A stretch of DNA of 64,000 bases from Shewanella halotolerans (lineage in GTDB: Bacteria > Pseudomonadota > Gammaproteobacteria > Enterobacterales > Shewanellaceae). Each line of letters opens with the position of its first letter. Position 1 is the stretch's first letter. Of this stretch, positions 18,891 to 28,919 are shown piece after piece. The stretch spans positions 1,302,001 to 1,366,000 of the forward strand of contig NZ_CP080417.1 in the NCBI RefSeq assembly GCF_019457535.1, written 5' to 3'. The position numbers were made by a program, and so were the translations under genes. The notes below the pieces were generated by a model. The model made no database searches and had not been told where the DNA came from. It was given only the letters and a program-made list of their open reading frames with translations.

Positions 18891-20231
18891 ATGAATTTCG
18901 ATGCCCTCCCGTTAGACCCCTTACTGGCCCAGGCGGCTAAGGCCTGCGGCTACGAGACCCTGACCCAAGTTCAGGCCAAGGTGATCCCCACGGCCCTTGC
19001 CGGGCGGGATCTGATGGCCTGCGCCCAGACCGGAACCGGTAAGACGGCGGCCTTTAGCTTTGTGTTGTTGCAGCGCCTGCTCAATCAGCCAAGAGATAAT
19101 GGGCAGCTCAGCGCCCTGATCCTGACTCCAACGAGAGAGCTGGCGATCCAGGTGGCAGACAGCATCAGTCGCTACAGCCAGTTCACCGAGCTGACCACTC
19201 TGGCCGTCTATGGCGGCGCCAACATCAATCCCCAACGCAAGGCCTTGGCGAGAGGCGTCGATATTCTGGTGGCCACGCCGGGTAGGCTGTTCGATCTCTT
19301 GAGCCAACACGACTTGAGCCTGCAGACGGTTGATCAGCTCATTGTCGATGAGGCAGATCGCATGCTCGACATGGGATTTGTGAGGGATATCGAGCGCACC
19401 AAGCGGCTGTTGTGCGTGTCTCACTCGACCATGTTGTTCTCGGCCACCTTTACCCCAGAGGTGAAGACGTTGGCCACCAAGATGCTGGATAACCCTGAGT
19501 GGATCAATGTGACCAGCGCTAGTAGCGGGCCGCAGATCGAGCAGAAGGTCTACTCCCTAGATGCAAGGCGTAAGGCGGAGCTGCTGGCCGAGCTTATCGG
19601 TCGCAATAATTGGCAACAGGTGCTGGTGTTCGTCAACACCAAGGAGAGCGCCGAGCGCCTGCACCGCGAGTTGAAGCTCGATGGCATCAAGAATGCGGTG
19701 TTTCACGGGGATAAGACCCAGGGCGCGCGCAACCGGGCGCTGGAGCAGTTTAAGGCCGGCGAGCTGCGGGTGCTGGTGGCAACAGATGTGGCCGCCCGCG
19801 GCCTGGATATCACCGCGCTGCCCTTAGTGATCAACCTAGAATTGCCCGATGAGCCTCAGGATTATGTGCACCGCATCGGCCGTACCGGCCGCGCCGGTCT
19901 TAGCGGCGTCAGTATCTCCTTCGTCGCCAAGCAAGATGAAACAGCACTCGAGGCGATCGAGGCTCTTATCGGCAAGGCCTTGCCACGTGAGGTACAGCCC
20001 GGATATGAGCTGGGGGCGCCGCTACCGGCCAGGTATCGCGAGCTCGACACCAGAGTTACCTCTAAGGCGGCTCAGCCTAAGCATGGCAAAGGGCAGAAGT
20101 TCGGCGGTCAGGATAATCGAAGAGGCCAGAGTCGCACTAAGGCGCCCCAGCGCAAGGCTAGTAGTGACAAGGCTGGTAATAACAAGGCGAGACGCCCATC
20201 GAGTGATAAGGGCTTTCGGGGCAAGCGCTAG
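18891..20231 (+). CDS. DEAD-box ATP-dependent RNA helicase, RhlE type
   Basis: About 446 residues with all DEAD-box motifs: Walker A AQTGTGKT (45-52), PTRELAIQ, DEAD at 153-156, SAT, and the late HRIGRTGRAG. The start MNFDALPLDP matches RhlE-type proteins. The tail after about residue 375 is rich in Lys, Arg, Gly and Gln and is probably a disordered RNA-binding extension. It is likely involved in ribosome assembly or mRNA turnover at low temperature. The frame is open upstream to 18870, but ATG 18891 gives the family N-terminus. Confidence 0.92.
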   Translation: MNFDALPLDPLLAQAAKACGYETLTQVQAKVIPTALAGRDLMACAQTGTGKTAAFSFVLLQRLLNQPRDNGQLSALILTPTRELAIQVADSISRYSQFTELTTLAVYGGANINPQRKALARGVDILVATPGRLFDLLSQHDLSLQTVDQLIVDEADRMLDMGFVRDIERTKRLLCVSHSTMLFSATFTPEVKTLATKMLDNPEWINVTSASSGPQIEQKVYSLDARRKAELLAELIGRNNWQQVLVFVNTKESAERLHRELKLDGIKNAVFHGDKTQGARNRALEQFKAGELRVLVATDVAARGLDITALPLVINLELPDEPQDYVHRIGRTGRAGLSGVSISFVAKQDETALEAIEALIGKALPREVQPGYELGAPLPARYRELDTRVTSKAAQPKHGKGQKFGGQDNRRGQSRTKAPQRKASSDKAGNNKARRPSSDKGFRGKR

Positions 20232-20316
20232 CAGGTTAAGCGAGGCCTGCTGAAAAGGATTGCAATCTCAGGCTCGCCCTCTACACTGGGGGCGATTTTT
20301 CAGTGCGGAGCCGCCA

Positions 20317-21390
20317 ATGATCCTCAAGCCCATCCCTACCCATGTCGTGACAGGTTTTCTCGGTGTGGGAAAAACCAGTTTTATCCAATACCTGCTCGCC
20401 CATAAGCCAGCCGATGAGACTTGGGCCGTGCTGGTGAACGAATTTGGCGAGATAGGCATAGACGGTGAGCTGCTCAAGAGTGAGGGCGGTGATGTCGCCA
20501 TCAAAGAGGTGGCGGGAGGCTGCTTATGCTGCGCCGCCGGGGTGCCAACTCAGGTGGCGGTCAATCAGCTTATCGCTAAGGCGAGGCCTGATCGTCTGTT
20601 TATCGAGCCCACTGGGCTGGGCCATCCCAAGGCTATCGTCGAGACCCTGAGCCAGGGGCATTTCAAGCCGGTGTTGTCGATGCGAGCCAGTCTCTGTCTG
20701 GTGGATCCCAGAAAACTCGAGGACCCGCGTTACCTCGAGAGCGAACTGTTTACCGAACAGCTGCGTATCGCCGATCTTATCCTGGCCAACAAGATGGATC
20801 TGGCAAGCCTGGCCGACTTGCAGCAGCTAGAGGCCTATTTGAAGCAGCAATCCATCACTGCCGAGGTGTTGCCGGTGCAAGTGGCGCAGCTTCTCTCGGA
20901 AAATGAAACCAGCCTGTATCAATATCTTGAGAAGCACTATTTTGCGCGGCATACCGCCTGGCGCGTTAGCAAGCCTGCAGCCTCGACAGGCTCCTCGCTA
21001 TTAGGCAGTCGGCCCGCGATGCCCTTCGATGACGCGGATGATAGGCGTAAACTATCGATTGCAGAGCTGGCATTTGATGAGCAGGGGATCTACCGCGCCA
21101 GCAATCGGCATGAGGGCCGTTATACCCTGGGCTGGGTGTTCGACTGTCGCTATGAGTTTGACTTCGAGGCTCTGGTGGCCTGGGTAAAGGCGCAAGATTG
21201 TCTGCGCCTCAAGGCGGTGATGATAACGGGCGATGGGATCGCGGCCTTTAACTATGTGGACGGTCAACTCGGCGTGATGGAGCTGGATGATAGCTTGGAT
21301 TCACGCCTGGAGATGATAGCCGATAAGCCGCTGCCCCAGGCCGAGATTGAGCTGGCGCTGCTCTGTCTAACTAAACGCCTGCCTATCTAA
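20317..21390 (+). CDS. CobW/COG0523-family GTPase
   Basis: A 357-residue G3E GTPase. Walker A is GFLGVGKT at 13-20. The metal-binding motif C-L-C-C lies at 69-72 (GGCLCCAAG), and NKMD provides guanine specificity. The C-terminal half ends in a domain with the W-V-F-D-C-R pattern seen in CobW_C-like proteins. Members act as metallochaperones, often for zinc, but the client metal and target cannot be named here. ATG 20317 has GGAG at 8 nt. It lies 85 bp after the helicase gene. Confidence 0.88.
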   Translation: MILKPIPTHVVTGFLGVGKTSFIQYLLAHKPADETWAVLVNEFGEIGIDGELLKSEGGDVAIKEVAGGCLCCAAGVPTQVAVNQLIAKARPDRLFIEPTGLGHPKAIVETLSQGHFKPVLSMRASLCLVDPRKLEDPRYLESELFTEQLRIADLILANKMDLASLADLQQLEAYLKQQSITAEVLPVQVAQLLSENETSLYQYLEKHYFARHTAWRVSKPAASTGSSLLGSRPAMPFDDADDRRKLSIAELAFDEQGIYRASNRHEGRYTLGWVFDCRYEFDFEALVAWVKAQDCLRLKAVMITGDGIAAFNYVDGQLGVMELDDSLDSRLEMIADKPLPQAEIELALLCLTKRLPI

Positions 21391-21486
21391 ACGTCTCGCT
21401 ATCTGATATCTTCGCTCTCCAATAGCCGTTTGTGTGTAGAATCAACACACTATCAACAACCATGATAGAGAACTTTTCCGAAAATC

Positions 21487-22857
21487 ATGACCGAGCATCA
21501 TGCCGCGCACCAAAGTGATGAGCACTCAGATCTAGCCACAGCCCCCATCCCTAAGCTGGTGTGGCGCTACGCCATTCCCACCATACTCTCCATGGTGGTG
21601 ACCGGCGTCTATGTGGCCATCGACGGCATGTTTGTCGGTCATTACCTTGGCGAGGTGGGCTTGGCGGGCATGATGCTGGCCTATCCCGTGGGGGCGATCC
21701 TCTACGCCGTCGGCGCCTTGATAGGTATGGGCGCCGCCTCTCTGGTGTCGATAAACCTGGGGCTAAAAGATGTCGCTAGGGCAAGGCACCTGCTGGGTAA
21801 CGCCTTCACCCTCTGCCTGCTGGCGGGAACAGGCCTGGCCCTGCTGGGTACCCATTGGAGCCAGACCATTCTCATCTGGCTCGGGGCCGAAGGGGAGGTG
21901 CTGGCCAGCGCCGAGCAATATCTGTTTTGGTATTTTGCCCTCGGGGTCTTTCCCGTGCTCGCCATCGCCTTTACCGCCTTGCTGCGTAACGATGGCCGCC
22001 CCGGCTTCGTCACCCTGGTGCTTATCTTCTCGGGTTGTTTGAACGTGTTATTGGATTGGCTGCTGATCGTCGTCTTTCCCTATGGCCTGGCGGGCGCCGC
22101 CATCGCCACCATGATCTGTCAGGCCTTCACCGCGCTCGCCTGCCTGCAGCATTTCTTCACCAAGCGCACGCGATTGGGGATCAACTGGCAGCAGATGCGT
22201 CTGAACCTGGACCATTGCAGCAACATCCTCAGGGTCGGCGTGCCAAGCTTCTTGATGAACCTCTACCTCTCCATCGTCCTGACCCTGCATAATATGGCGT
22301 TTCTCTGGGTAGGCGGCCCTATTCATGTGGCGGCCTATGGGGTGGTGAGCTACGCCGAGGCGCTGTTTTACCTGATTTTCGAGGGGATAGCTTTTGGTAC
22401 CCAGCCCCTGTTTAGCTTCAACACCGGGGCGAAGCGTTTCGACAGGGTGTTCGAGACCCTGAGACTGGTCATCATCATGACCCTGGTGACCGCGCTTGCG
22501 GGCGTCGCCTTCATCTACTGGGCGCCAGAATATCTGGTTTATATCTTTGCCGGGGATAATCCTGAGCTGACGCCCGTGGCGATAGAGGGGATGCGTCTCT
22601 ACTTCTGGGGACTGCCGTTCGAGGGGCTTATTCTGGTGGGCGCAGCCTTCTTCCAGGCGATCAACCGTCCTAAGGAGGCCTCGATATTGACAGGTAGCAA
22701 GCTGGTGCTGATCGCCATGGTGCTCTATCTGTTTGCCTGGCTGTTTGGGGTCACAGGTGTTTGGATCTCTCTGGCGAGCTGCTCCTTGTTGCTGACCATC
22801 TGGATGATTTACACTTTAACTAAGCTTTCCAAGAAGTTAACTGACCCTATGTTTTAA
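21487..22857 (+). CDS. MATE-family efflux transporter
   Basis: A 456-residue inner-membrane protein with about twelve hydrophobic helices in two related halves, as in NorM/VmrA-type MATE exporters. Typical segments are PTILSMVVTGVYVAIDGMFVGHYLG in helix 1 and 2 and an RNDGRPGF-like loop in the middle. Expected to export cationic drugs or metabolites in exchange for H+ or Na+. No regulator is adjacent. A short tandem repeat begins at the stop codon (22856). Confidence 0.9.
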   Translation: MTEHHAAHQSDEHSDLATAPIPKLVWRYAIPTILSMVVTGVYVAIDGMFVGHYLGEVGLAGMMLAYPVGAILYAVGALIGMGAASLVSINLGLKDVARARHLLGNAFTLCLLAGTGLALLGTHWSQTILIWLGAEGEVLASAEQYLFWYFALGVFPVLAIAFTALLRNDGRPGFVTLVLIFSGCLNVLLDWLLIVVFPYGLAGAAIATMICQAFTALACLQHFFTKRTRLGINWQQMRLNLDHCSNILRVGVPSFLMNLYLSIVLTLHNMAFLWVGGPIHVAAYGVVSYAEALFYLIFEGIAFGTQPLFSFNTGAKRFDRVFETLRLVIIMTLVTALAGVAFIYWAPEYLVYIFAGDNPELTPVAIEGMRLYFWGLPFEGLILVGAAFFQAINRPKEASILTGSKLVLIAMVLYLFAWLFGVTGVWISLASCSLLLTIWMIYTLTKLSKKLTDPMF

Positions 22858-22904
22858 GTTAGTCAGGGATTTAAATTAGCCAGTGATTTAAGTTGGCCTG
22901 GATT
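22856..22904. repeat. Degenerate 17-bp tandem repeat at the MATE stop codon
   Basis: Two full copies and one partial copy of a 17-bp unit, AARTTAGYCAGKGATTT, at 22856-22872, 22873-22889 and 22890-22904. The first copy begins within the TAA stop codon of the MATE gene. Confidence 0.75.
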
Positions 22905-23036
22905 CCTGTTACCCTAGTGGCGATTGTAGTTTCCGCGCCGCGAGTCGATACTCCGGGTGTGCCAAGGTGGGCGTATCCTGGCTGAGATTCGGTAAGGCTG
23001 TTCTGAATTACTCCTAGGAAACTAATCGCTGGACGC

Positions 23037-23055
23037 CATTCTCTACATGAGAATG
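23037..23055. promoter_or_regulatory. Perfect 7-bp hairpin upstream of the TPR-TonB gene
   Basis: CATTCTC (23037-23043) pairs with GAGAATG (23049-23055) across a 5-nt loop, 33 bp before the start codon of the next gene. It could be a repressor site or a 5' UTR hairpin. Function is unknown. Confidence 0.4.
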
Positions 23056-23088
23056 TTGCAGGATCACAAATAAGGATATTTGTTTACT

Positions 23089-24153
23089 ATGAAGAAGTCA
23101 TTATCAGGCCTCGCCCTGGTGTTGTGCGCGCACTTCGCTGCGCCCCTAAGTATCGCATCGCCATTTAGCGAAAGCTACGCCGCCTATCAGCAGGCGCTGG
23201 CCGGGCAAGATAAAGCCCTGGTGGCGCTTACCGCTGCCAAGGCCTACGAGCTAGGTCAGGGCTATTTCGAATCAGACAGTATCGATCTGGTTAATCTCGA
23301 GCTTAATCTGGCCACTGCGCTGCAAGACAATGGCGAGAGCCAGGCCGCCCACGAGCATTTCAACAATGTCATTCAGGTCTATCGCAAGCACTTTGGCCGC
23401 GATGCCATAGAGCTAGTCGATCCCTTGATTGGCGCCGCCCAGACCATGGCCGCCTCGAGAGAGAAGGTGGATCTGTTCAAGCAGGCGATCGCCATCGCCG
23501 AGGACGCCGACAAGCCGCTGCTGCTGGCCGAGGTGAAGATGTTGACCTTCAATGGTCTGGCATCGACCCATTTCTATACCCGGGAGATACGTGACGAGGC
23601 GCTGGAAGCCTACGAGATCTATCGTCAAGAGATGCCGGCCGATGCCATGGCAAGGCTCAAGGCCACCTATTATGTTGGCATGATCAAGGCGGCGGAAAAG
23701 AAGTATGACAAGGCGGTTCCTCTGCTCGAAGAGGTGATCAAGCAGTTCTCCGTGCTCGACTTTAGCCATCCCTACAAGCTGGCCGCCCATGCGCGTCTGG
23801 TGGAGATCTATGAGGCCGAAGGCGAGAGCGACAAGTCGACCCAGCATTGTGTGGCGATCGGCAGCATGAAACCCTGGTCCGAGAAGCAGGAGCAGGCGCC
23901 CCTCTACCGGGAAGCGCCAAAGTACCCTATCTCCTATGCCAGAGACCGCCGGGAAGGCTGGACCCAGATGTCCTTTACCGTGGATGAGCAGGGGTTTGTG
24001 CGTGACCCTGTGGTGTTGGCCTCGGAAGGGGGGCAGCAGTTTACCCGCGAGTCGCTAAAGGCCATCAAGCGCTGGCGCTACGCCCCTAAGTTTGTCGATG
24101 GTAAACCCGTACCCGCCGAGGTGAGCGTGCAGCTCGAGTACAAGGTCAACTAA
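23089..24153 (+). CDS. Exported TPR-like protein with C-terminal TonB domain
   Basis: About 354 residues. A signal peptide (1-23, ending SIAS) is followed by a helical, TPR-like region (about 25-255) with repeated paired helices. A TonB C-terminal domain occupies 268-354, recognised from PKYPISYARDRREGW, TVDEQGFVRDPVVL and AIKRWRYAPKF. Unlike classic TonB it has no Pro-rich linker and its only hydrophobic segment looks cleavable, so a role in energy transduction is doubtful. No exbB or exbD is adjacent. AAGGA lies 12 nt before ATG 23089; an in-frame TTG at 23080 is an alternative. Confidence 0.8.
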   Translation: MKKSLSGLALVLCAHFAAPLSIASPFSESYAAYQQALAGQDKALVALTAAKAYELGQGYFESDSIDLVNLELNLATALQDNGESQAAHEHFNNVIQVYRKHFGRDAIELVDPLIGAAQTMAASREKVDLFKQAIAIAEDADKPLLLAEVKMLTFNGLASTHFYTREIRDEALEAYEIYRQEMPADAMARLKATYYVGMIKAAEKKYDKAVPLLEEVIKQFSVLDFSHPYKLAAHARLVEIYEAEGESDKSTQHCVAIGSMKPWSEKQEQAPLYREAPKYPISYARDRREGWTQMSFTVDEQGFVRDPVVLASEGGQQFTRESLKAIKRWRYAPKFVDGKPVPAEVSVQLEYKVN

Positions 24154-24155
24154 TA

Positions 24156-24183
24156 AAAAGCCCGCGATAGATGCGGGCTTTTT
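24156..24183. terminator. Bidirectional terminator between TPR-TonB gene and nadK
   Basis: AAGCCCGC pairs with GCGGGCTT across a 6-nt loop. A residues precede the stem and T residues follow it, so it can end transcription from both convergent genes. Confidence 0.88.
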
Positions 24184-24198
24184 AATGATACTTGTGGC

Positions 24199-25077
24199 CT
24201 AAAACAGCTTGCTGCCCCAACCCAGTTTGTTTCGAAGCACGTGAAAGTAGTTATAACCCTTGGGGTGGATCAGTCTGAGCCGCTCCTTACTGCGCCTGAC
24301 GATGATCTCATCCCCCGGCAATACAGGTAGGGTGACGTGGCCATCACAGCTCACCTCCAGGGCATCGCCGTTGTCTGGCGACACGACCAGCTTGATGATG
24401 CTGCAGGCGTCCACCACGATCGGGCGGCAGGAGAGGGTATGGGGAAACATGGGCACCAGGATCAGGGCTTCCAGATTCGGCGTCAGTATGGCGCCACCGG
24501 CAGACAGCGAGTAGGCGGTCGAGCCCGTTGGGGTGGAGACTATCATGCCGTCGGCGCGTTGGCTGTACATGAACTTGTCGTCGATATAGACCTCGAACTC
24601 GATCATGTGGGCAATCTTGCCAGGGTGGAGCACCGCCTCGTTGACCGCTGTGTTGCTCGACTTCATCTCGCCGTGTCTGTGTACCTCAGATTCCAGCAGG
24701 AACCTGTGCTCAGTCTCATACTCGCCCTGGAGCACTTTGCCCAGGGCCTCTTCGAAGGTATCAGGGGGCAGGTCGGTGAGAAAGCCCAGATTGCCGCGGT
24801 TAACGCCAATCACGCCGATATCGAAGCGGGCCAACACCCGTGCGGCACCTAGCATGTTACCGTCACCGCCCACCACTATGGCCAGATCGCAATACTCGCC
24901 AATCTGCAGCAGATCCACGGATTTCACCTGTGGGCCTATCTCGGCGGCAACCCGCTCTTCGACATAAACATCGTAGGACTGCATGGTCAACCAGTGATGC
25001 AGACGTTTGAGGGTCTTATGGGTCCCTGAGTGATGGGGTTTGCCGATTAAGCCGATTGAGTGAAACGCTTTGCTCAT
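24199..25077 (-). CDS. nadK: NAD kinase
   Basis: A 292-residue protein that phosphorylates NAD to NADP. The ATP-NAD kinase motif GGDGN lies at 70-74 ([13 protein letters not shown]), and the NE of TAVNEAVLH plus the [14 protein letters not shown] loop are intact. Length equals that of E. coli NadK. Met 25077 ([14 protein letters not shown]) is chosen over upstream in-frame Met codons because it gives the family N-terminus. It lies divergent from grpE, as in many gammaproteobacteria. Confidence 0.95.
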   Translation of the reverse strand: MSKAFHSIGLIGKPHHSGTHKTLKRLHHWLTMQSYDVYVEERVAAEIGPQVKSVDLLQIGEYCDLAIVVGGDGNMLGAARVLARFDIGVIGVNRGNLGFLTDLPPDTFEEALGKVLQGEYETEHRFLLESEVHRHGEMKSSNTAVNEAVLHPGKIAHMIEFEVYIDDKFMYSQRADGMIVSTPTGSTAYSLSAGGAILTPNLEALILVPMFPHTLSCRPIVVDACSIIKLVVSPDNGDALEVSCDGHVTLPVLPGDEIIVRRSKERLRLIHPKGYNYFHVLRNKLGWGSKLF

Positions 25078-25100
25078 ATTTCTGTTTGATCCATGCCTTA

Positions 25101-25253
25101 GGGGCTGTTGAACTTTCCTGTTTGTTTTTGCAGCAATTTGTAGGCCATTTATCCCAGACAGAGCCCGTGTCATGTAGTTATTCTACATAAAAGGGCGATA
25201 ACGCAGTAGAAATGGCCTACAAAAGCTGCCCGAAGGGTTCATCTAAACAGCCC
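25101..25253. repeat. Long imperfect inverted repeat between nadK and grpE
   Basis: A 153-bp element with nested arms. The outer arms are GGGGCTGTTGAAC (25101-25113) and GTTCATCTAAACAGCCC (25237-25253), complementary apart from a 5-nt gap. Inner arms at 25130-25150 and 25210-25229 pair around the shared 11-bp GTAGGCCATTT. The centre is the hairpin ATGTAG-TTATT-CTACAT (25172-25188). The outer motif CTGTTTAGATGAACCC recurs at 53787-53802. It has the size and symmetry of a nonautonomous mobile element or a REP-like cruciform. Confidence 0.75.
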
Positions 25254-25368
25254 TTGAGTCGTGTTGCGTACTATTACATAGAATAAGTATGCGACACAGA
25301 ACGGACCTTGAGTAAAAAGCGTTTAGATAGAACAAAAATCAAATCTGAAAGATAAACAGACCCTAGGG

Positions 25369-25397
25369 CTTGAAACCTCAAATTTGATCCCCATAAT
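25369..25397 (+). promoter_or_regulatory. Sigma32-type heat-shock promoter of grpE
   Basis: A -35 box CTTGAAA (25369-25375) and a -10 box CCCCATAAT (25389-25397) are separated by 13 nt. This matches the RpoH consensus closely, and the grpE ATG follows 46 bp after the -10 box. Confidence 0.88.
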
Positions 25398-25442
25398 ATG
25401 CCCAGAGCATGCAGAAACAAAGCATTTTTAGCTGGAGTAACA

Positions 25443-26060
25443 ATGAGCAAAGAGTCAAACAAAGCCCAAGAACCACAGATTGAAGAAACCGAAGCTGTAG
25501 CCGTTGAAACCGAGGTGGTTGAAGATGCAGCCAGTTTGATGGACGAACTTACCCAAGCTAATTTCCGAGTTGAAGAGCTAGAGCAAGCCCTGGCCGCTGC
25601 CGAAGCTAAGGTGGAAGAGCAGAAAGATTCTGTGATCCGCGCCGCCGCCGAGGTAGAGAACGTGCGTCGCCGTGCGGCGATCGACGTCGAGAAGGCCCAT
25701 AAGTTTGCCCTGGAGAAGTTTGCCAACGAGCTGCTACCTGTTATCGATAACATGGAGCGCGCGCTGCAAGGCACCAGCAGTGAAGATGAGGCCACCAAGG
25801 CTATCTACGAAGGGGTTGAATTGACCCTGAAGACCTTCACCAGCGCCGTGGCCAAGTTTGGTCTGACCCAGGTCGATCCTCAGGGAGAAGCCTTTAATCC
25901 GGATCATCACCAGGCGATCGGTATGCAGCCTAGCGAGGAGTTCCCGGCCAATACCGTAATGATGGTGATGCAGAAAGGTTATATGTTAAACGAGCGTCTG
26001 TTGCGTCCAGCCATGGTGATGGTGTCTCAGGGCGGTGCCAGCGTCGATACTCAGGCTTAA
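25443..26060 (+). CDS. grpE: Nucleotide exchange factor GrpE
   Basis: A 205-residue cochaperone that releases ADP from DnaK. An acidic N-terminus ([12 protein letters not shown]) leads into the long dimerising helix (about 30-85), then the four-helix and beta domain with [14 protein letters not shown] and [17 protein letters not shown], and the ending [17 protein letters not shown] lies 5 nt before the ATG. It is preceded by a sigma32-type promoter and stands alone without dnaK, as is usual when grpE sits beside nadK. Confidence 0.96.
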   Translation: MSKESNKAQEPQIEETEAVAVETEVVEDAASLMDELTQANFRVEELEQALAAAEAKVEEQKDSVIRAAAEVENVRRRAAIDVEKAHKFALEKFANELLPVIDNMERALQGTSSEDEATKAIYEGVELTLKTFTSAVAKFGLTQVDPQGEAFNPDHHQAIGMQPSEEFPANTVMMVMQKGYMLNERLLRPAMVMVSQGGASVDTQA

Positions 26061-26098
26061 TAGCCAGAGGCTGATTTAAGTCAGCAATAGAAAGAGAT

Positions 26099-26128
26099 TA
26101 AAAAAGGCCTCAAGATGAGGCCTTTTTT
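26099..26128. terminator. Bidirectional terminator between grpE and dxs
   Basis: AAGGCCTCA and TGAGGCCTT form a 9-bp stem with a 3-nt loop, flanked by an A run on the left and a T run on the right. It serves both convergent genes. Confidence 0.92.
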
Positions 26129-26146
26129 GTGGGCTAGGGAGCGGGC

Positions 26147-28015
26147 TTAGTCCGCCAGATAGGCGCGGATCTGCGCTTCGATGCCCGGGCCGTCCAGTTG
26201 TAGCTCGGCCAGGATCTCGCCGCACTCGCCATGCTTGATAAACTCATCGGGCAGGCCGATGTTGAGCACAGGCATAGGCAGCTTAAGCTGCTGCAGCAGT
26301 TCGAGTACCCCCGAGCCTGCGCCGCCCATGATGGCGTTCTCTTCCACAGTCACCAGCAGATCATGGCTGGCGGCCAGCTGTTTCACCAGCTCCACATCCA
26401 GCGGCTTAACGAAGCGCATGTCAGCCAGGGTGGCATCGAGCGCCTCGGCCGCCTGACTCGCCGACGCCAGTGTGGTACCGAAGTTGAGGATGGCGATCTT
26501 CTTGCCTTCGCGCTTGATCAGGCCCTTACCTATCTCAAATGCTGTCATTGTCTCGACCTGAGGCTCGCCGGTGGCGCTGCCTCTTGGGTAACGGATCGCC
26601 GTCGGTCCCTCGTTGTAGCAGTAGCCTGTGTAGAGCATCTGGCGACATTCGTTCTCATCCGATGGCGCCATGATCACCATGTTGGGAATGGCACGCATAT
26701 AGCTGAGATCGAAGGCGCCCTGGTGGGTCGGGCCGTCTGGGCCGACGATACCGCCGCGGTCGATGGCGAAGATCACCGGCAGTTTCTGCAGCGCCACGTC
26801 GTGGATCAGCTGATCATAGCCGCGTTGCAGGAAGGTGGAGTAGATCGCCAGCACTGGCTTATACCCCTCACAGGCGAAGCCTGCGGCGAGCGTTACCGCA
26901 TGCTGCTCGGCGATGGCCGCATCGAAATACTGTTTCGGGAAGCGCTGGGAGAACTCTACCATGCCTGAGCCTTCACGCATGGCAGGGGTGATCCCCAGTA
27001 CCTTGTCATCTTTCTCGGCCATGTCACACAGCCAGCGACCAAACACCTGAGAGAAGGTGGGGTTAGCCGGTTTCGCAGCGGGCTTGGCAAAGGTTGAAGG
27101 ATCGAATTTAGGCACGGCGTGCCAGCCGATGGGGTCTTTCTCCGCCGGCTCATAGCCGCGTCCCTTCTTGGTCATGATGTGTAGAATCTGCGGGCCCGAG
27201 AGGTTACGCATGTTGCGCAGAGTCTCGACCAGGGCGTCGACATCATGGCCATCGATAGGGCCGATATAGTTAAAGCCCAGCTCCTCAAACATGGTGCCGG
27301 GGACGACCATGCCCTTGAGATGCTCTTCGGTGCGCTTGGCCATCTCCTTGATGACAGGCATGCCTTTGAGCACTTTCTTGCTGTTCTCGCGAATGGTGGT
27401 GTAGAGACGGCCCGACATCAGCTGCGCCAGGTGGTTGTTCAGCGCACCGACGTTTTCGGAGATCGACATCTCGTTGTCGTTGAGCACGACCAGCATGTCG
27501 TTGTGCAGATCGCCGGCGTGGTTCATGGCCTCAAATACCATGCCGCCCGTCATGGCGCCGTCGCCGATGACCGCCACGACCTTGCGGCCCGCTTGTTCCT
27601 TCTCGGCAGCAACCGCCATAGCCAGCGCCGCACTAACAGAGGTGCCAGAGTGACCCACGCTGAAGGTGTCATATTCGCTCTCTTCCCGCCAAGGGAAGGG
27701 GTGAATGCCGCCTTTTTGGCGTATGGTAGGCATCTTGTCCCGGCGACCCGTGAGTATCTTATGGGGATAGGCCTGGTGGCCCACGTCCCAGATCAGGCGA
27801 TCGAACGGGGTGTTGTAGACATAGTGCAGGGCAACCGTCAGCTCGACCGTGCCCAGGCCAGAAGCAAAGTGGCCACTGGAGATGCCTACCGACTGTAGGA
27901 GATAACTTCTGAGTTCGTCAGCAAGTTTTGGTAGCACACCCTGGGGAAGCTGTCTTAATTCATCTGGGGTGTCGGCCTGTGCCAGCACAGGGTATTTCGT
28001 AATATCCAAACTCAT
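26147..28015 (-). CDS. dxs: 1-deoxy-D-xylulose-5-phosphate synthase
   Basis: A 622-residue thiamine-diphosphate enzyme that condenses pyruvate and glyceraldehyde 3-phosphate, the first step of the MEP isoprenoid pathway. It shows [10 protein letters not shown] with His49, the ThDP motif GDGAMTGG starting at 151, the transketolase central region [15 protein letters not shown], and the C-terminal transketolase domain. It is the last gene of xseB-ispA-dxs, 22 bp after ispA. Confidence 0.97.
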   Translation of the reverse strand: MSLDITKYPVLAQADTPDELRQLPQGVLPKLADELRSYLLQSVGISSGHFASGLGTVELTVALHYVYNTPFDRLIWDVGHQAYPHKILTGRRDKMPTIRQKGGIHPFPWREESEYDTFSVGHSGTSVSAALAMAVAAEKEQAGRKVVAVIGDGAMTGGMVFEAMNHAGDLHNDMLVVLNDNEMSISENVGALNNHLAQLMSGRLYTTIRENSKKVLKGMPVIKEMAKRTEEHLKGMVVPGTMFEELGFNYIGPIDGHDVDALVETLRNMRNLSGPQILHIMTKKGRGYEPAEKDPIGWHAVPKFDPSTFAKPAAKPANPTFSQVFGRWLCDMAEKDDKVLGITPAMREGSGMVEFSQRFPKQYFDAAIAEQHAVTLAAGFACEGYKPVLAIYSTFLQRGYDQLIHDVALQKLPVIFAIDRGGIVGPDGPTHQGAFDLSYMRAIPNMVIMAPSDENECRQMLYTGYCYNEGPTAIRYPRGSATGEPQVETMTAFEIGKGLIKREGKKIAILNFGTTLASASQAAEALDATLADMRFVKPLDVELVKQLAASHDLLVTVEENAIMGGAGSGVLELLQQLKLPMPVLNIGLPDEFIKHGECGEILAELQLDGPGIEAQIRAYLAD

Positions 28016-28037
28016 AGCGAGATTCTTTGGCTCTTTA

Positions 28038-28919
28038 TTATACTCTTCGCTCTATGATGAAACGGGCGAATTCGGCAATTAACTGGCTATTGTATGGTAA
28101 TTTAGCCAGCGCTGATAGGGCGTCTTCGATCAAACTTTTCGCAGTCGCTTGGGCCCCGGATAAACCGAGTAGTTTCGGATAGGTACTCTTGTTCGATTCG
28201 CAGTCCGAGCCCTGGGGCTTACCCAGCTCTTCTGTGCTGGCGATGATGTCCAGCACGTCGTCTTGTACCTGAAAGGCGAGGCCGATGGCTTCGGCAAATG
28301 TTAACAGATGGCTCGCTTGCTCATCTGTGACCTTGGCTGCAATGATAGGTAATTCTACTGCACAGCGAATCAAGGCGCCGGTTTTTAATCTGTGTAACCG
28401 CTTTAGGGTCTCGAGATCTATCTGCCTGTCGGTGGCGTTAAGATCCATCGCCTGCCCTCCACACATGCCGCTGTAGCCAGATGCCTTGGCGAGGGCGCGC
28501 ACCATGGCCAGTTGTTGGTTGGCGCTCAGCTCGCTGCCTTCCTGGCTGATGATCTCGAAGGCCAAGGTTTGCAGGGCATCGCCAGCCAGGATGGCGGTGG
28601 CCTCGTTGAAGGCGATATGCACAGTGGGTTGGCCGCGGCGCAGGGCGTCGTCGTCCATGGCCGGGAGATCGTCGTGGATCAGCGAGTAGGCATGAATACA
28701 TTCGATGGCGGCGGCGCAGGCATCTAGCCTTTCCAGTGGCACACCCAGCATCTCGCCTACGGCGTAGACCAGAAAGGGGCGGATACGTTTACCGCCAATT
28801 AGGGCGCCGTGTTCCATGGCGGCCTTCAGCTGTGGCTCGGTATCGTCTTGTGCATTGATAAAATGGCGCAGCTGGCCGTCGACGCGCTGCTGGTATCGCG
28901 TTATCGCTTCATTTAGCAA
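28038..28919 (-). CDS. ispA: Farnesyl diphosphate synthase
   Basis: A 293-residue polyprenyl synthetase that makes geranyl and farnesyl diphosphate. The first Asp-rich motif is [10 protein letters not shown] (starting at 82), the second QVQDDVLD, and the GGKRIRP substrate-binding segment is at 42-48. The start appears to be TTG, immediately after the xseB stop codon, with AGAGGG upstream. Translational coupling with xseB is likely. Confidence 0.95.
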   Translation of the reverse strand: MLNEAITRYQQRVDGQLRHFINAQDDTEPQLKAAMEHGALIGGKRIRPFLVYAVGEMLGVPLERLDACAAAIECIHAYSLIHDDLPAMDDDALRRGQPTVHIAFNEATAILAGDALQTLAFEIISQEGSELSANQQLAMVRALAKASGYSGMCGGQAMDLNATDRQIDLETLKRLHRLKTGALIRCAVELPIIAAKVTDEQASHLLTFAEAIGLAFQVQDDVLDIIASTEELGKPQGSDCESNKSTYPKLLGLSGAQATAKSLIEDALSALAKLPYNSQLIAEFARFIIERRV

